DNA from: Bacillota bacterium
Lineage (GTDB): Bacteria > Bacillota > Negativicutes > Sporomusales > Sporomusaceae
Reading direction: 5' to 3'
NCBI GenBank assembly: GCA_017889705.1
Contig: JAGGAB010000012.1
Location: forward strand, 62,001-126,000
DNA: 64,000 bases
Of the stretch, positions 1 to 9,936 are shown piece by piece (positions within the stretch are counted from its first letter, which is position 1; each line of letters opens with the position of its first letter). The notes below the pieces were generated by a model. The model worked only from the letters and a program-made list of their open reading frames with translations. It was not told where the DNA came from and did not search any database. The position numbers were made by a program, and so were the translations under genes.

Positions 1-1043
1 TACTGGCAGAACAAATTGAGTATTTTAAGCCCAAAATTGCTGTATTAATTGATAAAGCGGCAGCTGACCGACTTGTTAACAGGTACCACGGGAATACGAA
101 AATTTTAACTGGTGAGGATGGCCTCATAGAAGCAGCCACTTACGAGCAATCAGATACTGTTTTGACATCATTAGTCGGGTTTGCCGGACTAAGACCAACA
201 GTTGCTGCTATTAAGGCAAAGAAAAATATAGCGCTTGCCAATAAAGAAACATTAGTGGCCGCCGGTGAACTGGTAATGTCATTGGCAAGAGAATATAATG
301 TTACAATTTCACCGGTAGACAGTGAACATAGTGCAGTTTTTCAATGCCTGAATGGCGAAAATAAGCAGCAGATACAGCGAATTATTTTAACAGCATCTGG
401 TGGACCGTTTCGTGAATGCACAACAAAACAAATGAGTACTGCTACGATTGAAGACTGTCTAAAGCATCCTAATTGGTCTATGGGGCGGAAAATTACGGTT
501 GATTCTGCAACGCTTGCCAATAAAGGCTTAGAAGTTATCGAAGCAAAATGGTTGTTTGGTGTTGAGTACGAAAATATTGATGTTTGTGTTCATCCTCAAA
601 GCATAATTCATTCTATGGTTGAGTTTATTGATGGGAGCATTGTGGCTCAACTGGGAATGCCAGATATGCGGATACCAATCCAATATGCGTTATCTTACCC
701 TGACCGCATAGCTTCCGAATTTCCGCGTCTGGATCTAACTACATTAGCTGCGCTTACTTTTAGCAAGCCTGACACCGAAAAGTTTCCGGCATTAAAATTA
801 GCTTATAGCGCCGGTAACCAAGGTGGGACTATGCCTTGTGTTTACAATGCAGCCAATGAAGTAGGCGTGTATGCTTTTTTAAATCGTGAAATAGGTTTTC
901 TTGATATCGCCAAAGTAATACGTTATACTATGGAAAAACATACCTTGCTTGCCAATCCCAGCTTGGATAATATTCATGATGCCGATGCCTGGGCGCGAGG
1001 CATTGCCCGGCAGGCTCTCAATGATGTGAAAAAAGGGTACTAA
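1..1043 (+). CDS. dxr: 1-deoxy-D-xylulose 5-phosphate reductoisomerase (5'-truncated)
   Basis: This gene makes the enzyme that converts 1-deoxy-D-xylulose 5-phosphate to 2-C-methyl-D-erythritol 4-phosphate with NADPH, the committed step of the MEP isoprenoid pathway. The open frame runs in from the window edge (first full codon at base 3), so about 346 residues are present. The N-terminal 35-40 residues with the start of the NADPH fold are outside. Visible family motifs are NKETLV, DSEHSAVFQ, SGGPF, the metal/substrate motif GRKITVDSATLANKGLEVIE, and HPQSIIHSMVE. It is followed after 22 bases by rseP and then ispG, a common Firmicutes order that pairs two MEP-pathway genes with a membrane protease. 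An internal TTG at 162 is not the true start, because conserved sequence lies upstream of it. Confidence 0.95.
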   Translation, partial: LAEQIEYFKPKIAVLIDKAAADRLVNRYHGNTKILTGEDGLIEAATYEQSDTVLTSLVGFAGLRPTVAAIKAKKNIALANKETLVAAGELVMSLAREYNVTISPVDSEHSAVFQCLNGENKQQIQRIILTASGGPFRECTTKQMSTATIEDCLKHPNWSMGRKITVDSATLANKGLEVIEAKWLFGVEYENIDVCVHPQSIIHSMVEFIDGSIVAQLGMPDMRIPIQYALSYPDRIASEFPRLDLTTLAALTFSKPDTEKFPALKLAYSAGNQGGTMPCVYNAANEVGVYAFLNREIGFLDIAKVIRYTMEKHTLLANPSLDNIHDADAWARGIARQALNDVKKGY

Positions 1044-1065
1044 TATTTAGAAGGTTGGTGAAAAT

Positions 1066-2097
1066 TTGTCTACCATTGTTGCGACTATTTTTGTTTTCGG
1101 TTTATTGGTTTTGTTTCATGAACTAGGTCATTTTATCACTGCCAAAAGTGTCGGTATGCGGGTGGATGAATTTGCTATTGGCTTTGGGCCGAAACTGATA
1201 AGTAAAAAAATTGGCGAGACCGTCTATTCTATCCGAATTGTTCCATTAGGTGGTTTTAATAAAATTGCCGGTATGGATCCGGACGAGCAGCAAGATGAAC
1301 GTTCATTCAGCGCTAAACCTATCTGGGCCAGAATGTTAGTGATTGTAGCAGGCTCGTTTATGAATTTTGTATTACCGGTATTGCTGCTATTTATTGTATT
1401 TGTGAGTGCAGGTATTGATAAGCCTTCCAACCAGCCTATTATCGGCAATGTTTTTTCTGATAAGCCAGCGGCAATGGCTGGTTTGCTGCCTGGAGACAAA
1501 ATAAATTCCGTAAATGGAGCGCCTGTGACTTCTTGGCGGGAATTTGTTACCATTATCCAGACAAACGCCGGGAATAGTTTAACCATAAATTTTTCACGCA
1601 CTGCCGAAGATAATAAAACAGCGCTACTAATTCCTGAATATGATGAAAAAGGTAAACGTGGCGTTATTGGTGTTATTCCGCAGATTGACAAATATCAACC
1701 GGGAGTTCTGGAATCTGCCGGATTGGCAGCTAAACAAACCGTTATGGTGGCGCAAGCCATGGTTGTTGGTATTGGTGAAATGCTTACAGGTAGAGCTGCC
1801 GCCGATGTTGCCGGACCGATTGGGGTAGCGCAAATGGCGGGAGAAGTTGCTCAACTGGGGATTATTCCCTTGTTGCAATTTGCGGCTTTTTTAAGTATTA
1901 ATTTGGGGTTGATTAATCTTTTGCCTGTTCCGGTATTAGACGGAGGGCATGTTGTCACATTAGCCGTTGAAGGCATTAGAGGCAAACCGCTCAGCAGCAG
2001 TCAGATGCAGTTTATTCAAATGGTTGGTTTGGCGTTGTTAATGATGCTGTTTGTTTTGGCAACTTTTAAAGATATATCGCGGTTAAATCTGTTTTGA
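1066..2097 (+). CDS. rseP: RIP metalloprotease RseP/RasP (site-2 protease family M50)
   Basis: A membrane-embedded zinc protease that cuts transmembrane substrates such as anti-sigma factors and leftover signal peptides. The 343-residue product has the zinc motif HELGH at residues 18-22 in the first membrane segment. A single PDZ domain spans about residues 115-195, and the second active-site motif LDG is at 291-293 in a late membrane helix, with a final hydrophobic segment at the C terminus. Size and single PDZ domain fit the Gram-positive RasP type more than the two-PDZ E. coli RseP. Translation probably starts at a TTG, with GGTTGGTG upstream as a modest ribosome site. It sits 22 bases after dxr and 13 bases before the ispG start, so it is likely co-transcribed with both. 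Confidence 0.93.
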   Translation: MSTIVATIFVFGLLVLFHELGHFITAKSVGMRVDEFAIGFGPKLISKKIGETVYSIRIVPLGGFNKIAGMDPDEQQDERSFSAKPIWARMLVIVAGSFMNFVLPVLLLFIVFVSAGIDKPSNQPIIGNVFSDKPAAMAGLLPGDKINSVNGAPVTSWREFVTIIQTNAGNSLTINFSRTAEDNKTALLIPEYDEKGKRGVIGVIPQIDKYQPGVLESAGLAAKQTVMVAQAMVVGIGEMLTGRAAADVAGPIGVAQMAGEVAQLGIIPLLQFAAFLSINLGLINLLPVPVLDGGHVVTLAVEGIRGKPLSSSQMQFIQMVGLALLMMLFVLATFKDISRLNLF

Positions 2098-2110
2098 GTT
2101 GGTGATATCT

Positions 2111-3184
2111 ATGGAACGTAAGCAAACGCGGCCGCTAAAAATCGGTAAAATGGCAGTAGGGGGAAATGCGCCCATATCGGTTCAATCGATGACAAATACC
2201 CGTACCGATAATGTTGATGATACGGTAGCCCAAATTAAGCGACTTGTTGATGCGGGCTGTGATATAGTTCGGCTTGCTATTCCTGATATGGCGGCTGCTC
2301 TGGCAATAGAGCAGATAAAAGCCAATATGCAGGATGTGCCGCTTATTGCCGATATTCATTTTGATTATCGACTGGCTATTGCGGCTATGGAACGCGGTAT
2401 TGACGCCTTACGCTTAAATCCCGGCAATATTGGTGAAGCCGAGCATGTCGCCAAAGTTGTTAAAGAGGCTCAAAAACGACGGCTTCCTATTCGTATTGGC
2501 GTCAATGCCGGCTCGCTAAGCAAGGAGATTCTTGCTAAATACGGCGGCCACCCAACACCGGAAGGTATGGTTGAAAGTGCGTTAGGTCATATCAATATAC
2601 TGGAACGCCTGGATTTTAACGATATAAAGATATCATTAAAGGCACATGATGTGCCGCTAACGGTCAAAGCATATCAGCTTATGGCCCAGACCATAAATTA
2701 TCCATTACATTTAGGCATTACCGAGGCTGGTACTGTACGTTCCGGCGTAATCAAATCGGCTGTGGGCATTGGCGCGCTTTTGGCGCAGGGTATTGGTGAT
2801 ACCATTAGAGTATCGCTGACAGGTGATCCTGTAGAAGAGGTGCATGTTGCCAACGAGATTTTGAAATCATTAGGGTTGCGTAGGTATGGGCCAACACTCA
2901 TATCTTGTCCAACCTGTGGCCGCTGCCAAATTAATTTGGTAAATGTTGCCGAGTCAGTGGAAAATAAGCTAAAATCCATGAAAACCCCAATCACAGTAGC
3001 CGTAATGGGCTGTGTTGTAAATGGGCCAGGAGAAGCCAGAGATGCTGATGTTGGTATTGCCGGCGGCAAAGGTGAGGGTTTGTTATTTAGTAAAGGTGAG
3101 ATTATTCGCAAAGTGCCGGAAGACCAACTGGTAAGTGCACTATTTGCTGAAATTGATAAGCTTAACAAGGAGGCTAACAATTAA
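2111..3184 (+). CDS. ispG: 4-hydroxy-3-methylbut-2-enyl diphosphate synthase (IspG/GcpE)
   Basis: Iron-sulfur enzyme of the MEP pathway that reductively opens methylerythritol cyclodiphosphate to HMBPP. The product is about 357 residues, usual for the short bacterial form. The N-terminal TIM-barrel carries VQSMTNT and [12 protein letters not shown]. The C-terminal domain holds the cluster ligands: CPTCGRC and later [11 protein letters not shown] chose the ATG at 2111 because GTTGGTGA lies just before it; an in-frame TTG four codons earlier would overlap that ribosome site. The stop codon shares one base with the start of proS, indicating translational coupling. Together with dxr it forms two steps of the same pathway in one operon. 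Confidence 0.95.
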   Translation: MERKQTRPLKIGKMAVGGNAPISVQSMTNTRTDNVDDTVAQIKRLVDAGCDIVRLAIPDMAAALAIEQIKANMQDVPLIADIHFDYRLAIAAMERGIDALRLNPGNIGEAEHVAKVVKEAQKRRLPIRIGVNAGSLSKEILAKYGGHPTPEGMVESALGHINILERLDFNDIKISLKAHDVPLTVKAYQLMAQTINYPLHLGITEAGTVRSGVIKSAVGIGALLAQGIGDTIRVSLTGDPVEEVHVANEILKSLGLRRYGPTLISCPTCGRCQINLVNVAESVENKLKSMKTPITVAVMGCVVNGPGEARDADVGIAGGKGEGLLFSKGEIIRKVPEDQLVSALFAEIDKLNKEANN

Positions 3185-4899
3185 TGCGTTCTTCCCAATT
3201 ATTTGCACCTACATTACGTGAGACTCCGGCTGAAGCCGAAGTAGTAAGTCATCAATTAATGCTTCGGGCCGGTTTTATCCGTAAAGCCGCAGGTGGAGTT
3301 TATTCATATTTGCCGCTGGCATGGCGGGTGTTAAAAAAAATCGAGACCATTGTACGTGAAGAAATGGATGCTAAGGGTGGGCAGGAGCTGGCAATGCCGA
3401 TTGTTCAACCTGCTGAAATGTGGCAGGAAACCGGTCGTTGGAGTGTTTACGGTGATGAAATGTTCCGCCTGAAAGATCGTCATAACCGGAATTTTTGCCT
3501 GGGGCCTACTCATGAAGAAATGATTACTACTCTTGTTAAAGGCGATGTTCGCTCATACCGTCAGTTACCGCTGATGCTTTATCAAATTCAAAACAAATAC
3601 CGTGATGAGATCAGGCCAAGATTTGGTCTTATGCGTGGTCGTGAGTTTATTATGAAAGACCTATATTCCTTTGATCGTGATGAAGCAGGGCTTGATGTAA
3701 GCTATAATAAAATGTATGATGCGTATTCTCGTATATTTACCCGCTGTGGATTGACTTTCCGGGCGGTGGAAGCTGACTCGGGTGCTATTGGTGGCAGTGG
3801 TTCCCATGAATTTATGGTAATTGCTGAATCAGGAGAAGCCGGTATTGTATATTGCGAAAGCTGTGATTATGCAGCTAATGATGAAAAAGCTGAACTGCAT
3901 CCAATCGATATCCCCGCGGAAGAGCCGTTGCTGCAAAGTGAAAAAGCGACTCCCGGTATGAAAACAATTGCTGATGTCAGTCATTTTCTTAACGTTACAC
4001 CTGACAAAACAATTAAGACCTTAGCATATCAGACTGATGCCGGTACGCTTGTGTTGGCACTTGTCCGAGGCGATCATGAAGTTAATGAAATCAAATTATT
4101 AAATAAAGTCGGCTGCATCCAACTAGAGATGGCATCGGAAGAGGCTATCGCCAACGCGTTAGGCAGCCAAGCAGGATACATCGGTCCTGTAGGACTTGCT
4201 GGTAAAGAAAATGTCATTATTGTTGCCGATGCTACGGTTATGAAGATGAGTAACGCAGTATGCGGCGCTAATAAACTGGATACACACTATATTAATGTTA
4301 AACCGGGCCGTGACTTTAAACCTACGAGTGTCACTGATCTTCGCCTAATACAGGCAAATGATCCTTGTCCGCACTGCGGCGCTCCTGTTAAAACTGCCAG
4401 AGGCATTGAGGTTGGGCAGGTATTTAAACTGTTTACCAAATATAGTAGCGCATTACAAGCAAACTTTATTGATGTCGACGGCAAAGAAAAGCCAATGGTT
4501 ATGGGTTGCTATGGTGTTGGTGTAAGTCGTACAATGGCCGCAGCTATTGAACAAAATTATGATGAGAATGGTATTATTTGGCCTGCACCGATTGCACCAT
4601 ATCAAGTTGCGGTTATTCCTGTCAGCAACAAAGATGAAGCCCAGATGGCTTTAGCCGAAAAAATATACGCTGAATTAAATGCTAAAGGGATAGAGACAAT
4701 CCTTGATGACCGTAATGAACGTCCGGGTGTTAAATTCAAAGATGCCGATCTTATCGGCTATCCGATTAAAATCACTATTGGTCCTAAGGCAATTAATGAA
4801 GATTCAATTGAGGTAAAAGTGCGTCGTACCGGTGAGATGCTTTATTTTGGACAGGAAGAATATCTTAATAAAGTTAAAGAACTATTAACAAAGCTATAG
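3184..4899 (+). CDS. proS: Prolyl-tRNA synthetase, bacterial type with editing domain
   Basis: Charges tRNA-Pro with proline in the cytoplasm and edits mischarged alanine. The 571-residue length matches the bacterial (ProS type 1) family. Class II motif 2 region is seen around the segment ending [16 protein letters not shown]. The inserted editing (INS/YbaK-like) domain lies about residues 230-385, and motif 3 is in the stretch [14 protein letters not shown]. The C-terminal anticodon-binding domain starts near [11 protein letters not shown]. The ATG overlaps the last base of the ispG stop. It ends the dxr-rseP-ispG-proS run, and a long gene-free region follows. Conservation looks complete, with no broken motif. 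Confidence 0.96.
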   Translation: MRSSQLFAPTLRETPAEAEVVSHQLMLRAGFIRKAAGGVYSYLPLAWRVLKKIETIVREEMDAKGGQELAMPIVQPAEMWQETGRWSVYGDEMFRLKDRHNRNFCLGPTHEEMITTLVKGDVRSYRQLPLMLYQIQNKYRDEIRPRFGLMRGREFIMKDLYSFDRDEAGLDVSYNKMYDAYSRIFTRCGLTFRAVEADSGAIGGSGSHEFMVIAESGEAGIVYCESCDYAANDEKAELHPIDIPAEEPLLQSEKATPGMKTIADVSHFLNVTPDKTIKTLAYQTDAGTLVLALVRGDHEVNEIKLLNKVGCIQLEMASEEAIANALGSQAGYIGPVGLAGKENVIIVADATVMKMSNAVCGANKLDTHYINVKPGRDFKPTSVTDLRLIQANDPCPHCGAPVKTARGIEVGQVFKLFTKYSSALQANFIDVDGKEKPMVMGCYGVGVSRTMAAAIEQNYDENGIIWPAPIAPYQVAVIPVSNKDEAQMALAEKIYAELNAKGIETILDDRNERPGVKFKDADLIGYPIKITIGPKAINEDSIEVKVRRTGEMLYFGQEEYLNKVKELLTKL

Positions 4900-4914
4900 T
4901 CTCTTTATAATTAA

Positions 4915-5282
4915 GTTATAACAAAAGGGCAGTCGCGCTAAGTATGTACCTTCGTACTGTCTACGGCAACCCTCGTAACTCACGTAACCCTTGGCCATTG
5001 CCGGAAAAAGCGTTCCGTAGGAGAAAAGCCGGGTGGTATTCCGTTGAGAAATTCGTACTGTTTGAGCGCAGCGAGTTTACGAATTTTAGGAATACCGCCC
5101 GGCTTTTCAGGTCCGCGCATTGAAAAGGAGAGTTTATCATACAGCTATGAAAGCAAATCTCTACCGGAACAGGTTAGCGTATGGAGGCTTCAGGCCTAGA
5201 CTTTGGTCCTTTGTGTCATGACAAAAGGACATCACGTCCACTTGTATTCAATTGAATTGTAACAGCCCTTTTGGACTATAAC
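4915..5282. repeat. Gene-free structured element with imperfect terminal inverted repeats (MITE-like candidate)
   Basis: The 408-base gap between proS and the MgtC-like gene holds no convincing gene. Its edges carry an imperfect inverted repeat: GTTATAACAAAAGGGC at 4915-4930 and GCCCTTTTGGACTATAAC at 5265-5282 (CAAAAGGGC/GCCCTTTTG pair exactly). Inside are a strong hairpin (5023-5108, listed separately), a small GTAC-CTTC-GTAC hairpin near 4947-4958, and a near-palindrome around 5210-5230 (GTCCTTTG...CAAAAGGAC). No target-site duplication is obvious. I do not recognise it as a known riboswitch. It could be a non-autonomous mobile element, a structured leader RNA of the downstream gene, or both. 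Confidence 0.5.
5023..5108. repeat. Large perfect-armed hairpin
   Basis: A 20-base left arm at 5023-5042 (GAAAAGCCGGGTGGTATTCC) and a right arm at 5089-5108 are reverse complements apart from one T/C difference that still allows a G-U pair. A second inner stem AAATTCGTA/TACGAATTT (5049-5057 and 5078-5086) closes a 20-base loop containing GAGCGCAGCGAG. No T-run follows, so it is not a classical intrinsic terminator. Transcribed from either strand it would be very stable. Confidence 0.75.
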
Positions 5283-5307
5283 AGAGGAGCGTGGGGGGAG
5301 GATAACG

Positions 5308-5976
5308 GTGACTCCAATTAGTGAAACTGATGTTATACTGCGTTTGGTAGTATCCTGTATTCTTGGTGGCTTAATTGGTTTTGAACGTGAGAGTTTAGAT
5401 CGTCCGGCCGGCTTGCGCACTCATATATTGGTATGTGTAGGATCAGCCTTAATGACACTTGTATCCATTTATGGGTTTACCAGCTTTGATACTGTTACCA
5501 AAGATCCGGGGCGAATTGCAGCACAAGTGGTAAGTGGAATTGGTTTTTTAGGCGCCGGAACTATTCTGCGGGAAGGGTTAACTGTAACTGGGCTTACTAC
5601 TGCTGCTAGTTTATGGGTTGTCGCCGGGATTGGACTGGCTATTGGCAGTGGGCTGTTTTTTGCCGGTATTGCCGGGACTGCATTGGTTTTTGTAACATTA
5701 GTGCTTTTTGGGCAAGTGGAACGACGGCACTGGACCAATAAATGTCGTGACAGAATAAAAATAGTTGTGCGTGATCAGCCGGGGCAGCTTGGACGAGTGG
5801 GCGTTTTTTTTGGCAAGCATGGCATTGGTATTAAGAATTTAACTATGCATCACGTCCCAAAACAAAAAGTGATAAACATTGAGTTTGTTCTAATAATCCC
5901 GGCAAATGCCGATATGATAAAGATATTTACCGAACTCGGCGAAATAGACGGCGTGATTTCTATTGATAAACCGTGA
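5308..5976 (+). CDS. MgtC/SapB family membrane protein
   Basis: A 222-residue integral membrane protein of the MgtC/SapB family. These proteins are linked to magnesium homeostasis and, in pathogens, intracellular survival; the exact role here cannot be told. The N-terminal half (residues 1-140) has about four to five hydrophobic segments with family motifs GGLIGFERE, RTHILVCVGSALMTL and GIGFLGAGTILREG. The C-terminal part (about 150-222) is soluble and looks ACT-like, as in many MgtC proteins. Start is a GTG at 5308 preceded by the purine-rich GGGGGGAGG. It stands alone between the structured element and polC. No magnesium riboswitch (M-box) could be recognised upstream. Confidence 0.85.
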   Translation: MTPISETDVILRLVVSCILGGLIGFERESLDRPAGLRTHILVCVGSALMTLVSIYGFTSFDTVTKDPGRIAAQVVSGIGFLGAGTILREGLTVTGLTTAASLWVVAGIGLAIGSGLFFAGIAGTALVFVTLVLFGQVERRHWTNKCRDRIKIVVRDQPGQLGRVGVFFGKHGIGIKNLTMHHVPKQKVINIEFVLIIPANADMIKIFTELGEIDGVISIDKP

Positions 5977-6015
5977 TAGAATAGACTATGACCTGTTAGT
6001 GATAGGAGAGGTTTA

Positions 6016-9000
6016 ATGTCTAGTTATTGTATTATACCGGAAGACTGCCGAAGTTTTTGGCAGTTTGTGGAGGATTTGCCACTTGATGAACGTAACCGGA
6101 ATTTGTTACGAGCGGCGAAAGTAAATAAGGTTGAAGTAAACTCGTGTGCCAAAACATGGGTTATATATATAACGGTAGCAAAAACTGTTGACGAACAGAC
6201 TTTGGCAATCGCCGCCAAGCATTTATGCCAGCAATGTGAGTTAACCAGTGTTACTTTTGAGCAGCAACAAAAAGATCTTAAGCAATATTTGTCTGAGAAC
6301 TGGCCGCAGTTTGCCGAACAAATTGCGGAAGATCATTATGCCACTAAACATCTGCTGTTAAATGCTGCTTGGTCATATGAGAATGAAACGCTCTGTCTTG
6401 AAACCGTTGGCGGACTATCAGCTCATATTTTAGCAGAGCGCGGAGTAGAACAAAAAATAAGGCGGTTTATTAAACAGGAGTTCGGTCATGGTTGTGAAGT
6501 GCGCTTTCTTGCTGCAGAATTTGAAGAAACAACAGAATGTGATGAGGCAGCACTGTTTACTCCTGAATATAAGGAAGCGCTTAAAGAGGCCGGTTCATCA
6601 CCGGACAAGGAGAAACCCAAAGCAAATGCCAGCCCCATTATATTTGGCCGTAATATTCGGGGCGCGGCCGATGCCGTCCAACCGATAGGTGCTATTCAGG
6701 AAGAAGCCCGCAATGTAATACTTAGCGGTCAGATTATTAACCATGATCTAAAAGAATTGAAATCAGGCCGGTTCTTACTGACATATGATATTGTTGATCG
6801 TACTGATGGCATTAGCGGGAAAGCATTCTTTGATAATAAAGAGCAATTTGACAAAATGAGTGGACTTATCAAAAACGGTATAATGGCAACTGTTAAAGGA
6901 ACCGTTCAATATGATAAATTTGCCAATGAATTAACTTTGTTTACCGACAGTATGTGCCGAATAGAAAAGGCACCTGAGCGCCAAGATGATGCGCCTGTTC
7001 GGCGGGTTGAATTGCATGCACATACTCGGATGAGCGCTTTAGATGCCGTAGTTTCAGCCAAAAATTTAGTAAAGACAGCTGCTAAATGGGGACACCCGGC
7101 CATTGCCATTACCGATCATGGTGTGGTGCAAGCTTTTCCGGAAGCCTATGAGGAAGCTGCCGGACTTGGCATCAAAGTGATATATGGTATGGAAGGCTAT
7201 TTGTTTGATGACGATATAAATCAAGCGCGCCATATTATTATTTTGGCAAAAAATAATATCGGTCTTCGTAATCTATACCGCATGGTATCTATATCGCACC
7301 TGAGATATTTGCATCGTACGCCGCGCATACCCAGAGTGATATTAAATGATTACCGGGAAGGCCTGTTATTAGGTTCGGCCTGTGAAGCCGGGGAATTAAT
7401 TCATGCCATGATTAATGGTGCCAGTCAGGAAGAATTGCTTGAAATTGCTAAATTTTACGATTACCTCGAAATTCAGCCTGTCGCCAATAATGAGTTTTTA
7501 TTACGTAAAGGAAAAATTGAAGATGAAGAAGGATTGCGTGATATTAACAGGAAAGTTTGCGAAATTGGAGCGCAATTAGGCAAACCAGTTGCCGCTACTT
7601 GCGATGTGCATTTTTTGAATCCGGAAGATGAAGTATATCGCCGCATTCTTATGGCTGGACAGGGCTATGATGATGCTGACAAGCAGCCGCCGCTGTTTTT
7701 GAGGACAACTGACGAAATGCTGGCAGAGTTTAGTTATCTTGGCCAAGACAAAGCCTATGAAGTTGTAGTGGAAGTGCCACGGCAGATTAATGACCTCATT
7801 GAAAATGTTAAACCGATTCCGGAAGAATTGTATTCTCCGCAAATACCGGGAGCAGAAGAAGATATCAAGTCGATGTCATACCAAAAAGCCGAACAACTGT
7901 ATGGCAATCCATTACCTGAAATTGTTGCTAAGCGACTTGAATATGAGCTTAAGTCGATAATTAACCACGGTTTCGCGGTATTGTATCTTATTGCGCATAA
8001 GCTTGTAAAAAAATCCATGGATGATGGCTACCTGGTAGGCTCCAGGGGTTCAGTAGGTTCCTCTTTTGTTGCCACCATGACAGGCATAACCGAGGTTAAC
8101 CCTCTAGCACCGCATTGGCGATGCCCTGGTTGCTGCTATAGTGAATTTATTACTGACGGCAGTTATGGTGGTGGCTTTGACTTACCAGATAAAACTTGCC
8201 CTAATTGTCAAACTGACATGGAAAAAAATGGACACGACATCCCTTTTGCCGTATTTATGGGTTTCCATGGCGACAAAGTGCCTGATATTGACTTAAACTT
8301 TTCCGGTGACTATCAGCCGGTTGCCCACAAATATACTGAGGAATTGTTTGGCCGTGATAATGTATTCCGGGCGGGAACCATTGCCACTATTGCCGAAAAG
8401 ACGGCATATGGTTTTGTGAAAAATTATCTAAATGAAAAAGGAAGCACAGCCCGTAATGCCTATATAAACAGCCTATTGAGCGGCTGTACTGGCGTAAAAC
8501 GGACAACCGGTCAGCATCCTGGCGGTATTATGGTTATCCCCAGAGATATGGATGTCCATCATTTTACCCCGATTCAATATCCGGCAGATGATAAGAACTC
8601 ATCAACAATTACTACTCATTTTGATTATCACTCCATTAGCAGCCGGTTAGTAAAACTTGATATTCTTGGGCATGACGATCCGACCGTTATTAAAATGCTG
8701 GAAGATTTGACCCATATTGATGCTAAAACCATTCCATTTGACGACGCTGCAACCATGAGTTTATTTTCTTCGACAGAGGCGATAAATCTCACACCGGCAG
8801 AACTTAACAGTACGGTTGCCACTTTTGGCATACCGGAGTTTGGGACTAAATTTGTACGGCAAATGCTTGAAGATACCAAGCCTAAGACTTTTAGTGAATT
8901 GGTTCGCATAAGCGGTTTTTCACATGGTACGGATGTGTGGCTGAATAATGCGCAGGATCTGATTCGCAGTGGAACTGCTAAACTTTCTGAAGCTATTTCG

Positions 9001-9705
9001 ACCCGTGATGATATTATGGTATATCTTATGCACAAAGGCGTTGAGTCTTCACTTGCTTTTAAAACTATGGAGAGCGTACGTAAGGGGAAGGGAATAAAAC
9101 CTGACGATGTTGCAAAAATACGGGAGAAGAACGTTCCAGAGTGGTTTATTGAGTCCTGCCAGAAAATTAAATATATGTTTCCTAAGGCGCACGCTGTGGC
9201 TTATGTAATGATGGCTTTTCGGATAGCTTACTGCAAGGTGCATTATCCATTGGCATTTTATGCTTCTTATTTTACTGTCAGGGCAACAGACTTTGACGCT
9301 GACTTAATAGTAAAGGGCGCAAAAGTGCTTAAGGATGAACTTAATGCCTTTGAGGAAAAGGGAAATGCTCTTTCAACCAAGGAAAAAAGCATTCAAACCA
9401 TTCTAGAAATGGCGCATGAAATGTATTTGCGCGGCTTTGGTTTTCACCGAGTGGATTTATATAAATCAGATGCGGAAAAATTTCAAATACTTGATAATAG
9501 TCTTTTACCTCCGCTCGGCTCGTTGCAAGGTGTTGGTGTTTCGGCGGCGCATAATATTGTTGCCGCCCGCCAGGACAAAGAATTTTCGTCTATTGAAGAT
9601 TTGCGTTCACGCAGCCGGGTTTCCAAAACAGTAATTGAGATTCTTAAAAATCATGGCTGTCTAGACGGCATGGATGATACAGATCAAATCAGATTATTTG
9701 CGTAA
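6016..9705 (+). CDS. polC: DNA polymerase III alpha subunit, PolC type, lacking the DnaQ-like exonuclease domain
   Basis: Main replicative polymerase of Gram-positive bacteria. At 1229 residues it is about 200 shorter than typical PolC (about 1430-1460). Order: N-terminal domain (1-200), OB-fold domain (about 215-315), PHP domain (from ELHAHT near 331), zinc-binding CPGCC...CPNCQ (near 703), catalytic PDIDLN (near 756), helix-hairpin region, and a C-terminal clamp-binding-like motif QIRLFA. In standard PolC the 3'-5' exonuclease interrupts the PHP domain. Here GMEGYLFDDDINQARHIIIL runs straight through, so that insert is absent. PHP metal ligands look complete, including ATCDVH. The frame is intact, so this is an architecture variant rather than a broken gene. 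ATG 6016 follows GATAGGAGAGG. Confidence 0.94.
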   Translation: MSSYCIIPEDCRSFWQFVEDLPLDERNRNLLRAAKVNKVEVNSCAKTWVIYITVAKTVDEQTLAIAAKHLCQQCELTSVTFEQQQKDLKQYLSENWPQFAEQIAEDHYATKHLLLNAAWSYENETLCLETVGGLSAHILAERGVEQKIRRFIKQEFGHGCEVRFLAAEFEETTECDEAALFTPEYKEALKEAGSSPDKEKPKANASPIIFGRNIRGAADAVQPIGAIQEEARNVILSGQIINHDLKELKSGRFLLTYDIVDRTDGISGKAFFDNKEQFDKMSGLIKNGIMATVKGTVQYDKFANELTLFTDSMCRIEKAPERQDDAPVRRVELHAHTRMSALDAVVSAKNLVKTAAKWGHPAIAITDHGVVQAFPEAYEEAAGLGIKVIYGMEGYLFDDDINQARHIIILAKNNIGLRNLYRMVSISHLRYLHRTPRIPRVILNDYREGLLLGSACEAGELIHAMINGASQEELLEIAKFYDYLEIQPVANNEFLLRKGKIEDEEGLRDINRKVCEIGAQLGKPVAATCDVHFLNPEDEVYRRILMAGQGYDDADKQPPLFLRTTDEMLAEFSYLGQDKAYEVVVEVPRQINDLIENVKPIPEELYSPQIPGAEEDIKSMSYQKAEQLYGNPLPEIVAKRLEYELKSIINHGFAVLYLIAHKLVKKSMDDGYLVGSRGSVGSSFVATMTGITEVNPLAPHWRCPGCCYSEFITDGSYGGGFDLPDKTCPNCQTDMEKNGHDIPFAVFMGFHGDKVPDIDLNFSGDYQPVAHKYTEELFGRDNVFRAGTIATIAEKTAYGFVKNYLNEKGSTARNAYINSLLSGCTGVKRTTGQHPGGIMVIPRDMDVHHFTPIQYPADDKNSSTITTHFDYHSISSRLVKLDILGHDDPTVIKMLEDLTHIDAKTIPFDDAATMSLFSSTEAINLTPAELNSTVATFGIPEFGTKFVRQMLEDTKPKTFSELVRISGFSHGTDVWLNNAQDLIRSGTAKLSEAISTRDDIMVYLMHKGVESSLAFKTMESVRKGKGIKPDDVAKIREKNVPEWFIESCQKIKYMFPKAHAVAYVMMAFRIAYCKVHYPLAFYASYFTVRATDFDADLIVKGAKVLKDELNAFEEKGNALSTKEKSIQTILEMAHEMYLRGFGFHRVDLYKSDAEKFQILDNSLLPPLGSLQGVGVSAAHNIVAARQDKEFSSIEDLRSRSRVSKTVIEILKNHGCLDGMDDTDQIRLFA

Positions 9706-9728
9706 AAATAAATTTGGTGAAAAGCCGG

Positions 9729-9757
9729 TTGTAAAATTACCAGTTAAGTGGTATAAT
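9729..9757 (+). promoter_or_regulatory. Sigma-A type promoter of the rimP-nusA-infB operon
   Basis: TTGTAA at 9729-9734 and TATAAT at 9752-9757 are separated by 17 bases. It lies downstream of the polC stop and just upstream of a conserved-looking leader hairpin, so it likely drives the long translation operon. Confidence 0.75.
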
Positions 9758-9788
9758 GATCTAGTATTCAAAAGGAATTTGACTTTGT

Positions 9789-9816
9789 AAGAGTGGGTAT
9801 TGAGCACCCACTCTTT
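9789..9816 (+). promoter_or_regulatory. Leader hairpin of the rimP operon
   Basis: A 10-bp stem AAGAGTGGGT/ACCCACTCTT closes a short TTGAGC-type loop region, followed by TTT. A GAGTGGG/CCCACTC hairpin at this place is familiar from rimP (ylxS) leaders of other Firmicutes; that is recollection, not a search. It may act as an attenuator or a stabilising 5' hairpin. A second weaker inverted repeat (TACCATA/TATGGTA) lies near 9842-9863. Confidence 0.6.
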
Positions 9817-9936
9817 CATCGTATTTCAGCACTAGTCGATCTTACCATAATTAGGTATGGTAGATAGAATAATAGGAAACAATATAAATACGAATTGGTA
9901 CGGGTGGCAAATCCAGCATAGGAGGTGTAAATAATT

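Noticed and set aside
5100..5307. Magnesium (M-box) riboswitch before the MgtC-like gene
   Set aside because: The conserved M-box strings could not be found; only a weak GGAGGCTTC resemblance exists.
6016..9705. polC as a deletion-broken pseudogene
   Set aside because: The frame is uninterrupted, the PHP domain is continuous across the missing insert, and all polymerase and metal motifs are intact.
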